This document shows, one piece after another, positions 45,890 through 53,581 of a stretch of 64,000 nt of DNA. The translations under genes and the position numbers were made by a program. This DNA is from Bacillota bacterium (GTDB lineage: Bacteria > Bacillota > Bacilli > Paenibacillales > NBRC-103111): positions 1-64,000 of the forward strand of contig JAEWIS010000025.1 of the NCBI GenBank assembly GCA_023386955.1, in the 5' to 3' direction. Positions within the stretch are counted from its first letter, which is position 1. Every line of letters starts with the position of its first letter. The notes under the pieces were generated by a model. It ran no database searches, was not told the origin of the DNA, and saw only the letters and a list, made by a program, of their open reading frames with translations.

Positions 45890-46843
45890 TTAATAAACTC
45901 CGTCTTCCCCGAATTTTTTGGCCAATTGATTAGCACCGATCACAAGCAAAAGGCCAATCACCGATTTGAACAGCCCCACCGCCGTACTGAAGCTGAATTG
46001 CCCCTGCTTCACACCCAGCCGGTACACATAGGTATCGAACACATCGGCCACTTCGGATACCGCCCCGTTCATCATCAGGAACACCTGCTCGAAACCAACA
46101 TCCATCATATGGCCGATCCGGAGAATCAACAAAACAACTACGACGGAACGGATGCCCGGGAGCGTAATATGCCACATCTGGCGCAGCTTGCCCGCACCAT
46201 CCATGGTGGAGGCTTCATACAGTTGGGGATCAATCCCTGCAATGGCGGCCAGGAAAATCACCGTTCCCCAGCCTGCCTCCTTCCATATGGACTGAATCGT
46301 TAGGATCGCCCAGAAATAGTTTTTGTTGGTCAGGAAATCGATTTTGCCAAAGCCCAATTCCACCAGGATTTTATTCAGAATCCCTTCCCCTTGGGAGAGG
46401 AACAGGAAGGAGATGCCGACGATAATCACCCACGACAGAAAATGGGGAAGATACACCACGGATTGGAGCAGCTTTTTGTACACGGCGGACCGTACCTCAT
46501 TAAGCATCAAAGAGAGGACAATCGGCAAAGGAAAGAAAAAAATCAGATTCAACAGATTAATCGCCATGGTATTGCGGAACAGCTGGAGAAAATCCGGGTT
46601 GGCAAAAAACCGTTGAAAATGCTCCAGCCCCACCCACTTGCTCGCTATCAGACCCTGGTAAGGGGAATAATCCTGAAAGGAAATCAGAATTCCCCACATG
46701 GGCACATATTTGAAGAGCACAAAATACATGATCCCCGGAAGCGCAAGGAGATACAGGTATTTGTCTCTTTTGATACCGGCCCATACTCTGTTCTTCCTTG
46801 AATATGTGACAGCGGATATTGATGCGGCAGCTTTAACCGGCAT
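45890..46843 (-). CDS. Carbohydrate ABC transporter permease (LplB type)
   Basis: The 317-residue permease has YLYLLALPGIMYFVLFKYVP at the first membrane segment and an EAA loop (EASTMDGAGKLRQMWHITLP). It ends LAKKFGEDGVY. The start follows CGGAGGA. It is the first gene of the third transporter operon and is read from the promoter at 46880-46908. Confidence 0.9.
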   Translation of the reverse strand: MPVKAAASISAVTYSRKNRVWAGIKRDKYLYLLALPGIMYFVLFKYVPMWGILISFQDYSPYQGLIASKWVGLEHFQRFFANPDFLQLFRNTMAINLLNLIFFFPLPIVLSLMLNEVRSAVYKKLLQSVVYLPHFLSWVIIVGISFLFLSQGEGILNKILVELGFGKIDFLTNKNYFWAILTIQSIWKEAGWGTVIFLAAIAGIDPQLYEASTMDGAGKLRQMWHITLPGIRSVVVVLLILRIGHMMDVGFEQVFLMMNGAVSEVADVFDTYVYRLGVKQGQFSFSTAVGLFKSVIGLLLVIGANQLAKKFGEDGVY

Positions 46844-46879
46844 GGGATGGTTCCTCCGTTCATGTTTGTTGTAGCTCTT

Positions 46880-46921
46880 ACTTTAGGAGGGCCGTTCATT
46901 TCCGGCAATAATAAGTTCTTG
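46880..46921 (-). promoter_or_regulatory. Promoter plus conserved element upstream of the permease operon
   Basis: On the minus strand TTGCCG (46903-46908) and TAAAGT (46880-46885) are spaced by 17 bases. The 31 bases at 46891-46921 match the element at 42569-42599 at 25 positions. It lies about 40 bases before the ATG at 46843. Confidence 0.65.
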
Positions 46922-46950
46922 CAGGACGGGAAATCCCCGTTATCTCACGA

Positions 46951-46980
46951 AAAAAAAAGAAGCAGCTGATCTGCTTCTTT
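46951..46980 (-). terminator. Terminator of the radical SAM operon
   Basis: On the minus strand AAAGAAGCAG pairs with CTGCTTCTTT around a five-base loop and is followed by a T run. Confidence 0.85.
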
Positions 46981-47061
46981 GTCTGCTTTTTATGTTTGAC
47001 CTATTTTACTTATGCAAAATTGGCTTTAAGCAAAACAATGCTTGAATGAAACCAACATTTT

Positions 47062-47457
47062 CTACGCAATGTAGTTTATTTTACATTGACCGCAACCACT
47101 TCGAGCAGGTGTTTCATTTTCAGTTTCTAAGTTTTCTTTCAAAAATATTTTGGGTTCAGAATAATTTGATACCACCGGTAAGTTTACACTATCTAAATAG
47201 CCCCATTGGTATAGATTGTAAACAAAATCAACTGTATCCCTTTTTATTATTTCTTCATCTACATCGGAATATTTTTCTATTGCTTTTTTACAAACTTCGT
47301 TTACCTTTTTCACACCATCAAGATGCTCCAATATCCAAATTCCGGTATCATTTAGATTCTTGTCTCCTAGAGTTTTTTTGTTTTGTTTAAATTCTAAACT
47401 TTCCTTTAACACAGGAGCACTGTTCATAATTAATTCATCAATTTGGTTCAACTTCAT
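47062..47457 (-). CDS. PqqD-like (RRE) protein with Cys-containing C-terminal tail
   Basis: The 131-residue protein has a PqqD-like winged-helix region at about 35-90 (NDTGIWILEHLDGVKKVNEV, then DFVYNLYQWGYL). This is the fold used as a RiPP recognition element that binds leader peptides. A polar tail of about 40 residues follows, ending SGCGQCKINYIA, with Cys122 and Cys125. The ATG at 47457 follows AAAGGG. It begins 18 bases after the radical SAM gene, so the two form one operon. No separate short precursor gene is seen, so the tail could itself be the modified substrate. That is inference. Confidence 0.65.
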   Translation of the reverse strand: MKLNQIDELIMNSAPVLKESLEFKQNKKTLGDKNLNDTGIWILEHLDGVKKVNEVCKKAIEKYSDVDEEIIKRDTVDFVYNLYQWGYLDSVNLPVVSNYSEPKIFLKENLETENETPARSGCGQCKINYIA

Positions 47458-47475
47458 TCTTTTCACCCTTTCAAT

Positions 47476-48861
47476 TTAGTTAATTGTAATAAACCCTTTA
47501 CTTTTCAAGTGAGATATTAAAGTGAGAGTGCTGTGTAAGATGTTGTAACGTGAATGCCTCTCATTCTTGTGCATTATGCACTCAATAATATCTCCTACAG
47601 AATTTTTTCCATTCATTAGGGGAAGCAAACTTAATGAATAATCAGATAGTTGTTCTGTAAGACCATTGTCATCTAACGACAAAGTTTCATTTATTCGAGG
47701 AATGTTATTAAATTGAGAACTTAACCAATTATCGAATTTTGGTTTTACTGTTGTACATTCTTCCGGTTCTATATTTTCATAAGTTATGGGACAAGGTTCG
47801 CAAATGTCTCCATAATAACACTCAGCACATCCAGGCAATCGTTTTTGTAATACAATGGATGAAGTTAACTCACTCCATTTTCTAAAGAATGAACTTTGGA
47901 TCGATTCTGAAAATGAACTCTCCGTTACATTAGGGGGATTAAAGTTATTTAAAAACTGTTTGTTGAAATTAAGGGAAACATTACTATCAAGTGGAGCACA
48001 AGGAAATAACTTTCCATCAGCCCTAAGCATAAAATGGCTCTTGCTTCCTTTACATTGAGTTCCTTTATTTGTGATTAAAAAATTACTACCATATTTTAAA
48101 TTTAAGTAATCTAAAACTAAAGGCCTCGCATCTATTTGTACTTTAAAATTTTTGTATTGAGTTGAATAAAATGCAACCTCTTCAAGAAGAAATAAAGCAT
48201 CATTAAACTCATAATCCAAAGTTTCTCCGTTCTTTTGGGCAGCACCACACTCAAACAATAAATTAACGAGTAAAGCATCTACTTTCAATTTTTCACATAA
48301 ATCGAACATCATTTTAACTATCTGTGTATTTTGGAATGAAAGTTTTGTAATGGTCCATGAGATGGCAATTTTAGGATATCCGTTAACTCGAAGATTTGAA
48401 AGTAATTGTATTGATTCCGTGCATTTATTAAAAACATTTTTCCCTCGTATTAAATCATTAACAAACTCATTTGGCCCATCTAAACTAAAAACTAATTGAT
48501 CAACTCCACTATTCAATATTTGATTCGATACAAAATCATTTATTAAGGTCCCATTCGTATTAATGCTAATTAAAATATCCTTTTCCTTAGCATGCGTAAT
48601 TATTTCAAAAAGGTCCTTACGACAAAATGGTTCGCCCCCAAGAAAATGAATTTGTGTTATTCCAGCCTCCTTAAGACCGTTTATCATATCTTTAATTTCT
48701 TGAAGTGACATCTCTTTGATGTGTACTGCATGATTGTATTTATCAGCGTTATAACAATGCAAGCACTCCAAATTGCACTTTGTAGTGACATCCCACAATA
48801 ATACCTTTGGCATTTTAAAATTGGGTTTTTCCCAATTAGCCTTCATTTTGAGGTTTGACAT
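47476..48861 (-). CDS. Radical SAM/SPASM protein with C-terminal PqqD-like domain
   Basis: The 461-residue enzyme has the radical SAM cluster motif CNLECLHC (Cys29, 33, 36) and the SAM-binding LGGEPFCRKDL and SLDGP motifs. A SPASM-type C-terminal cysteine set follows (QCKG, FPCAP, CAECYYGDICEPCP, EECT) that would hold extra 4Fe-4S clusters. Residues about 390-461 resemble a PqqD/RRE winged helix. Such enzymes install crosslinks or other changes in ribosomal peptides. The ATG at 48861 follows GGAGGT. The gene is clearly more AT-rich than its neighbours, which suggests horizontal transfer. Confidence 0.85.
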   Translation of the reverse strand: MSNLKMKANWEKPNFKMPKVLLWDVTTKCNLECLHCYNADKYNHAVHIKEMSLQEIKDMINGLKEAGITQIHFLGGEPFCRKDLFEIITHAKEKDILISINTNGTLINDFVSNQILNSGVDQLVFSLDGPNEFVNDLIRGKNVFNKCTESIQLLSNLRVNGYPKIAISWTITKLSFQNTQIVKMMFDLCEKLKVDALLVNLLFECGAAQKNGETLDYEFNDALFLLEEVAFYSTQYKNFKVQIDARPLVLDYLNLKYGSNFLITNKGTQCKGSKSHFMLRADGKLFPCAPLDSNVSLNFNKQFLNNFNPPNVTESSFSESIQSSFFRKWSELTSSIVLQKRLPGCAECYYGDICEPCPITYENIEPEECTTVKPKFDNWLSSQFNNIPRINETLSLDDNGLTEQLSDYSLSLLPLMNGKNSVGDIIECIMHKNERHSRYNILHSTLTLISHLKSKGFITIN

Positions 48862-49060
48862 TCTGGTTACCTCCAATCAAAAATAAGCTCCATATGTAAA
48901 AGTTTCCCATTTTTATTTTTTTTATTCACAAATAAAACAACACTTATTCTTGAGTCATAAATAAATGCACAATGCTTTCGATCTGAGAGAGGCCCCATCT
49001 ACGTCCATTATAAGGAAGGGAGTACTCACATCTCACATTGAAGCAGGATTATAATAAATG
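48862..49060. other. AT-rich spacer upstream of the radical SAM operon
   Basis: No ribosome-site-backed short gene was found on either strand. The minus strand is very rich in A and T just before the radical SAM gene and probably carries its promoter, but no clear -35/-10 pair stands out. Confidence 0.4.
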
Positions 49061-49100
49061 AAAAAAAGATCCCCTTCTTAAAAAGAAAGTCGGGATCTTT
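49061..49100 (-). terminator. Terminator of the threonine aldolase operon
   Basis: On the minus strand AAAGATCCC pairs with GGGATCTTT (loop of 18 bases, partly paired) and is followed by a T run. Confidence 0.8.
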
Positions 49101-49125
49101 AACTTCAATATCAAATTGCGCTCCG

Positions 49126-50160
49126 CTACAGCCTCTTAATATCCCCAATCAGCCTATCCACATTTTCCTTTTTGGTGGCCCAGCTTGTACAGAATCTGAC
49201 GACACTATGAGTGTCATCGTACTTCTCCCAGAAGGAATACGAGTAGGTTTTGCCCAGTTTAGCCAATACGGCGTCCGGCAGGATGGGAAACTGCTGATTG
49301 GTTGTGGAATCATAGCGCAGGGAGTACCCTTTTGCCGTAAAGGCCGCCCGGATTTCCATGGCCAGCTCCACTGCATATGCGGAGATTTCCTCGTACAAAC
49401 CGTCCTCAAACAAGGTTTCGAACTGGATGCCCAGCAGTCGCCCCTTCGCCAGCATTCCGCCCCTTTGTTTGATGAAATACCGGAAGTCCTTCTTCAGAGC
49501 ATCATTGACAATGACTACAGCCTCGCCAAACAACGCACCTACCTTGGTTCCGCCGATATAGAACACATCACAAAGCCGGGCGATATCTGCTAAGGACAAA
49601 TCACTGCCCTGCGAGGCCAGCCCATATCCCAATCTGGCGCCGTCCATAAACAGGGGCAAGCCGCACTCCCGGCAAACTAGGCTTAATGCCTCCAATTCGG
49701 CTTTGCTGTAGGTTGTCCCGTTCTCCGTAGGATGGGAAATGTACACCAAACCCGGCTGTACCGTATGCTCATGTGCGGCATCGCTCCAGTGAGCTTCAAC
49801 CAATGCTTTTACCTGCTCCGCTTGAATTTTGCCATCCTCACTGGGCAAGGTCAGCACCTTGTGTCCGATGGCCTCGATGGCTCCTGTCTCGTGCACGGCA
49901 ATATGGCCGGTTGTTGCCGATACGGCCCCTTGATGCGGGCGCAGGATGGAAGCAATAATCGTTGTATTGGTTTGGGTGCCTCCTACTAAAAAATGGACAT
50001 CGGCATCCGCGGCATCACAGGCTTTCCGGATATATGTCCGGGCCTTCTCACAGTGCTTATCCGTCCCGTAGCCCGGAGTTTGCTCCTCATTAGTTTCCAG
50101 CAGACGTTCCAGAATCCGCCTATGGGCGCCTTCTGCGTAATCATTTTCGAAACGGATCAT
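49126..50160 (-). CDS. Low-specificity L-threonine aldolase-like PLP enzyme
   Basis: The 344-residue protein belongs to the beta-eliminating lyase/threonine aldolase group of fold-type I PLP enzymes. It shows GGTQTNTTIIASIL (phosphate loop), HETGAIEA, FMDGARLGYG (Asp173) and YIGGTKVGAL with the PLP lysine Lys206. It should cleave threonine or allo-threonine to glycine and acetaldehyde. It overlaps the upstream acetyltransferase gene by 4 bases (ATGA), a sign of coupled translation. A terminator follows. Confidence 0.87.
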   Translation of the reverse strand: MIRFENDYAEGAHRRILERLLETNEEQTPGYGTDKHCEKARTYIRKACDAADADVHFLVGGTQTNTTIIASILRPHQGAVSATTGHIAVHETGAIEAIGHKVLTLPSEDGKIQAEQVKALVEAHWSDAAHEHTVQPGLVYISHPTENGTTYSKAELEALSLVCRECGLPLFMDGARLGYGLASQGSDLSLADIARLCDVFYIGGTKVGALFGEAVVIVNDALKKDFRYFIKQRGGMLAKGRLLGIQFETLFEDGLYEEISAYAVELAMEIRAAFTAKGYSLRYDSTTNQQFPILPDAVLAKLGKTYSYSFWEKYDDTHSVVRFCTSWATKKENVDRLIGDIKRL

Positions 50161-50735
50161 GTTTGTTGCCCCTCCATATAATCGCTTTTAATAATCCCAT
50201 AATAAATTTTGTCATCGTACTCATTTACATCCGGATAATAATATGATTTTCTTAGTGTCCCTTCATAAAGCATCCTTGATTTCTCCAACACTTTGCCTGA
50301 GGACATATTTTTGCCTCGATGAAAGGCTTGTAATCTATGTAATCCGGTATGTTCAAAAGTAAACGTGATAACCGCATTCAAAGCTTCTGTTGCATAACCT
50401 TTCCCTTGATATTGTTTGCTGATGCAATACTCAATGTCAGCATGGTGATGCTTCAAATCCATGCTGCAAAACGCGATTTGTCCAATGTTAGTCTGGTTTT
50501 CCTTCAGAATAATGGCCCACCTGTAAAAATCATTGCGTGAATAGGAGGAAATCCACCGGTTCAAAACCCCTTTTACGGCCTCTACCGTCTCATAAACAGG
50601 CTCCCCATAATTAGATTGGATTTCCTTGTCATTGATCCAGTGGATGAACATGTCCTCCGCATCCTCCGGAACAAATCTCCTTAAATATAATCTTTCGGCT
50701 TCTATGGTTTGGGTTCCGGTGTGAATGTAATTCAT
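50157..50735 (-). CDS. GNAT-family N-acetyltransferase (RimJ/RimL-like)
   Basis: The 192-residue protein has an N-terminal RimJ/L-like start (TQTIEAERLYLRRFVPEDAE) and the acetyl-CoA binding motif YQGKGYATEAL (about 114-124). The closing KVLEKSRMLYEGTLRKSYY follows. The acceptor may be a protein N-terminus or a small amine. The start at 50735 lies after GGGGGA; an ATG four codons earlier lacks a ribosome site. Its end overlaps the threonine aldolase start. Confidence 0.85.
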   Translation of the reverse strand: MNYIHTGTQTIEAERLYLRRFVPEDAEDMFIHWINDKEIQSNYGEPVYETVEAVKGVLNRWISSYSRNDFYRWAIILKENQTNIGQIAFCSMDLKHHHADIEYCISKQYQGKGYATEALNAVITFTFEHTGLHRLQAFHRGKNMSSGKVLEKSRMLYEGTLRKSYYYPDVNEYDDKIYYGIIKSDYMEGQQT

Positions 50736-50877
50736 TTTTTCCCCCATTGAAAAACAAATTATTATTCTTCTTTATGCATTTTATTACAAAACAGAAGCCG
50801 GAACCAGCAGTTCGTATAGAACAAGGTTCATCCGTCAAACCTATTAATGATTAGGATATTCCAAGAGGTGGTCTTGA

Positions 50878-51666
50878 ATGGACAACTTTACGAATGACAA
50901 TTCAGCCAGAAGATACCGTGCTCATGTGAGCATCCTGGGAACCACCCAGATCCATCTCCGGAATCCGTACATCATTGCTTGGTGGAGTGCGGCTTTCCCT
51001 GGCTTTGGGCATCTTCTGCTATCCAAATACTTGCGGGGTCTGGTTTTATTTATGTGGGAGGTTATCGTTAATCTGGAGTCACATGTCAATTACGCGATGA
51101 TCTATTCCTTCCAAGGTGAAATTGAGAAAGCAAAAGAGGTTTTGGATACACGCTGGTTATTAATTTATATACCGGTTTATATCTTCGGTATTTGGGACAG
51201 CTACCGCACCACGGTAGATTTGAACAAAATCTATATCATGGCCGACCGGGAGGAGCGCCGTTTCAACTCGTTCAGCATCGGGGCAATGGAAATCAATTAC
51301 TTGGATAAACGGAGTCCCGCCATGGCTATATTATGGTCATTCATGGTGCCGGGATTAGGGCAACTTTATATCCACCGGATTGTAACAGCTTTTTTCGTCA
51401 TTGTCTGGACAGTTATTTTTTGCTATTATTCCCATGCCCTTGAAGCGGTTTCACTTCTGTTTTTGGGAAAAATAAAGGAGGCTACCTCCGTTGTCCAACC
51501 CGAGTGGCTTTTATTTTTTCCTTCTATATATGGTTTTTCCTCCTTTGATTCCTATATCAACACCGTGGAAAACAATAAATTATACGATAAGGAGCAGCGC
51601 GCCTTCTTCCGTATGAATTATCAATCCTCGTCCTTCAAAATTCTGAAGGGCCGAAAGGTGAACTGA
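50878..51666 (+). CDS. Unknown membrane protein with internally duplicated PGxGxL membrane module
   Basis: I do not recognise a named family. The 262-residue product contains two copies of a module of about 85 residues (about 33-118 and 140-225). They share WSxxxPGxGxL, a Trp in the next membrane helix, SHxxxAxxxxFxGxIxxA, WLLxxPxxY and DSYxxxxxxNxxY. The PGxGQxY-type segment recalls TM2-like domains. Five or more membrane helices are likely. The start follows AAGAGGTGG. The downstream gene begins three bases after its stop, so they probably act together. Confidence 0.65.
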   Translation: MDNFTNDNSARRYRAHVSILGTTQIHLRNPYIIAWWSAAFPGFGHLLLSKYLRGLVLFMWEVIVNLESHVNYAMIYSFQGEIEKAKEVLDTRWLLIYIPVYIFGIWDSYRTTVDLNKIYIMADREERRFNSFSIGAMEINYLDKRSPAMAILWSFMVPGLGQLYIHRIVTAFFVIVWTVIFCYYSHALEAVSLLFLGKIKEATSVVQPEWLLFFPSIYGFSSFDSYINTVENNKLYDKEQRAFFRMNYQSSSFKILKGRKVN

Positions 51667-51669
51667 TCC

Positions 51670-52128
51670 ATGCAGCTGTTTTCCACATTCGAGCATAGCT
51701 CATTTATTGAATTGGCTATTGCCACTCTGGAAAAAAAGGGGATACCTCAAGGGAGCATCTTTATCGTTCCGCTGGATAACCGACTGGAGGAGCGTAAAGT
51801 ATTCGATACCCTTCACCGCTCGGACGGGACCTCCCTGATCGATATCGGGGCTGCACTGGCTACAGCGTTCTCAGTCATTGGAGCCAGCATTGGATTTCGG
51901 CTGGCTTGGGGCCCCATCTATTGGGGGCTGATTGGGGCAGCCGGCGGGTTTATCCTTGGGCTGGCCATCCGTCTGTTCACAGAAACTGTTCTGAAGAAAA
52001 AGAAACGGCTGCTGAAGGGACTGCATTCCGAGATTATTGTCATTGTGGATTGTGAGGAGGCCCAGGGAGAAATGGTGGAGAATATTTTGTTCCAGCACTT
52101 CGCGTTGGGGGTGGCTAAGATAAAATAA
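51670..52128 (+). CDS. Unknown membrane protein, partner of the duplicated-module protein
   Basis: The 152-residue product has a soluble N-terminal part (about 1-50), a Gly-rich pair of membrane helices (about 58-100; GAALATAFSVIGASIGF and GLIGAAGGFILGLAIRL) and a cytoplasmic Lys-rich C-terminal domain with SEIIVIVDCEEAQ. The Gly-zipper spacing suggests oligomerisation. The function is unknown. It is three bases downstream of the membrane protein at 50878-51666. Confidence 0.6.
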   Translation: MQLFSTFEHSSFIELAIATLEKKGIPQGSIFIVPLDNRLEERKVFDTLHRSDGTSLIDIGAALATAFSVIGASIGFRLAWGPIYWGLIGAAGGFILGLAIRLFTETVLKKKKRLLKGLHSEIIVIVDCEEAQGEMVENILFQHFALGVAKIK

Positions 52129-52130
52129 AA

Positions 52131-52160
52131 AGCCCGATTCGCCGGTGGGCAAATCGGGTT
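52131..52160 (-). terminator. Terminator after the GH140-like gene
   Basis: AACCCGATT and AATCGGGCT arms on the minus strand, with a following T-rich run (TTTTTATTTTA). It also lies just after the plus-strand unknown gene. Confidence 0.7.
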
Positions 52161-52167
52161 CGTTCCG

Positions 52168-53499
52168 TTACTCTTCCTTCAAATGCAGCAGCCAATCGGT
52201 AAAGTCGGTATCCTTGGGAGGCGGCACAAATTCCACTGCTTCAGATGAACTCACCTGGCCCAGGTAGCTCTTGCTGCCGCTTACCGGGTCGATCCAATAT
52301 GCCTGATACATCCTGTTCCCGGCATCCGGTATCCGGATCGTAAACGGACGTCCGCTATAGGTATAACATACGATATTGCGGCTGTTTCCGAATACAAGGA
52401 CCTTATTCTCCTTTTCCCCGCCTGATTCCTTGGTATGCAGAATCTCCTGCATCCCATCCCCATGCACAAAATCAATTTCCAGCATCAGAGATTTAAGAAT
52501 CTGCATCTGACTGCCCCCGCTGGCATGAAGCGCCTCTTCCCAGGTAACATTGGATCCGAATTCAGGCTGATACCCGTCTTTGTTAAATTGAAAAATGGCA
52601 TTATGCCCATACGTATGGCCCATAGAACCGGATAAGACGGACCAGTAGGCATACCGCCTCACATGATGAGCCTGCCAATAAGGCTCGGACGGGTTATGAA
52701 GCCCTTGGGGAATTTGTTCATAGGAGGGTTCGCCATCCACAACCGGCTTCCGCGGTGTCTTCATTCGATCCTGCACTACATAGCGCCAGTTGTCCTCCCC
52801 AAACCAAGGCTCCTGGGCAGTGGCGTCATCCCAAGACTTTAGCCAATTCTGGTCATATCTGCGGTGCCCGGATTGGAACATATGAAAGTCGAGCCAATCA
52901 CAGTCCGAAAACCAATACGACGAAGAGGTTCTGCCGAAGGGATGGTATCCAACCAGGGTATCCGGCATGGCCGATTTCAGAACCGTGCCCAGCGTATTCC
53001 ATAAACCTTCATGCAAATCACCACGGATATCCCCGCCCAAGAGCCAGATAATATTCTTCTTTCCTCCAAATACCCGGGTTAGATAATCCGCATATGGCAC
53101 CACATTATCCGTATTCAAATAACCTTCTTTCACCACTCTGCCCCAAACAGGCAGCAGCGCGAAATAGATACCCATCTCCGCCGCCATATCCACGATCGTC
53201 TCCACATGATCCCAGTACGGCTTATTCTCCGCCCGGATCACCTTCAAAACATCCTCATTCTCCACATGCTGAAGGCTTCTTTTGTTCCCCTCATGGGCAT
53301 AATTAATCAAGACAGCCTGAATAACATTGAAGCCCTTTTCCTTCCTGTTCCTCAAATAAACGTAGGCTTCGTTCAGATCCAAACGCTGAAATAAATTCCA
53401 CGCTGTATCGCCTAACCAGAAAAAAGGAGCCTCTCCATTCACCAGATTTTTCTGATTAGGGCTTACCTGTAAACGCCCATGGTCCCAAGGCTTTAACAT
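52168..53499 (-). CDS. GH140 apiosidase-like glycoside hydrolase (DUF4038/DUF5060 type)
   Basis: The 443-residue enzyme has a (beta/alpha)8 barrel (about 20-350) with family motifs FFWLGDTAWNLFQRLDLNE, IWLLGGDIRGD and VVDGEPSYEQIPQG. The Asp and Glu of the last two are the likely catalytic pair. A C-terminal beta domain (about 360-443) resembles the collagen-binding-like domain of DUF4038 proteins. Characterised GH140 members release apiose from pectin side chains (rhamnogalacturonan II). There is no signal peptide, so it is cytoplasmic. The start follows GGGAGG. It is the last gene of the isomerase-to-hydrolase operon. Confidence 0.82.
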   Translation of the reverse strand: MLKPWDHGRLQVSPNQKNLVNGEAPFFWLGDTAWNLFQRLDLNEAYVYLRNRKEKGFNVIQAVLINYAHEGNKRSLQHVENEDVLKVIRAENKPYWDHVETIVDMAAEMGIYFALLPVWGRVVKEGYLNTDNVVPYADYLTRVFGGKKNIIWLLGGDIRGDLHEGLWNTLGTVLKSAMPDTLVGYHPFGRTSSSYWFSDCDWLDFHMFQSGHRRYDQNWLKSWDDATAQEPWFGEDNWRYVVQDRMKTPRKPVVDGEPSYEQIPQGLHNPSEPYWQAHHVRRYAYWSVLSGSMGHTYGHNAIFQFNKDGYQPEFGSNVTWEEALHASGGSQMQILKSLMLEIDFVHGDGMQEILHTKESGGEKENKVLVFGNSRNIVCYTYSGRPFTIRIPDAGNRMYQAYWIDPVSGSKSYLGQVSSSEAVEFVPPPKDTDFTDWLLHLKEE

Positions 53500-53537
53500 C
53501 TTTGTTTTCCTCCCTGTCTATTCTTATAAAAGCACAC

Positions 53538-53562
53538 AGAGAAGCACCCATGGGTGCCTCTC
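53538..53562 (-). other. Hairpin between binding-protein and hydrolase genes
   Basis: AGAG..GCACCCATGGGTGC..CTCT, with a short TTTT on the minus strand further on. It is either a weak terminator or a message-stabilising hairpin, which would lower expression of the last gene. Confidence 0.5.
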
Positions 53563-53581
53563 CAGCCGTAACGGTAGTTCA

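Noticed and set aside
46986..47061. Tiny frame MLVSFKHCFA after the PqqD-like gene as a RiPP precursor
   Set aside because: Only ten codons, no ribosome site, and it lies in the spacer before the terminator.
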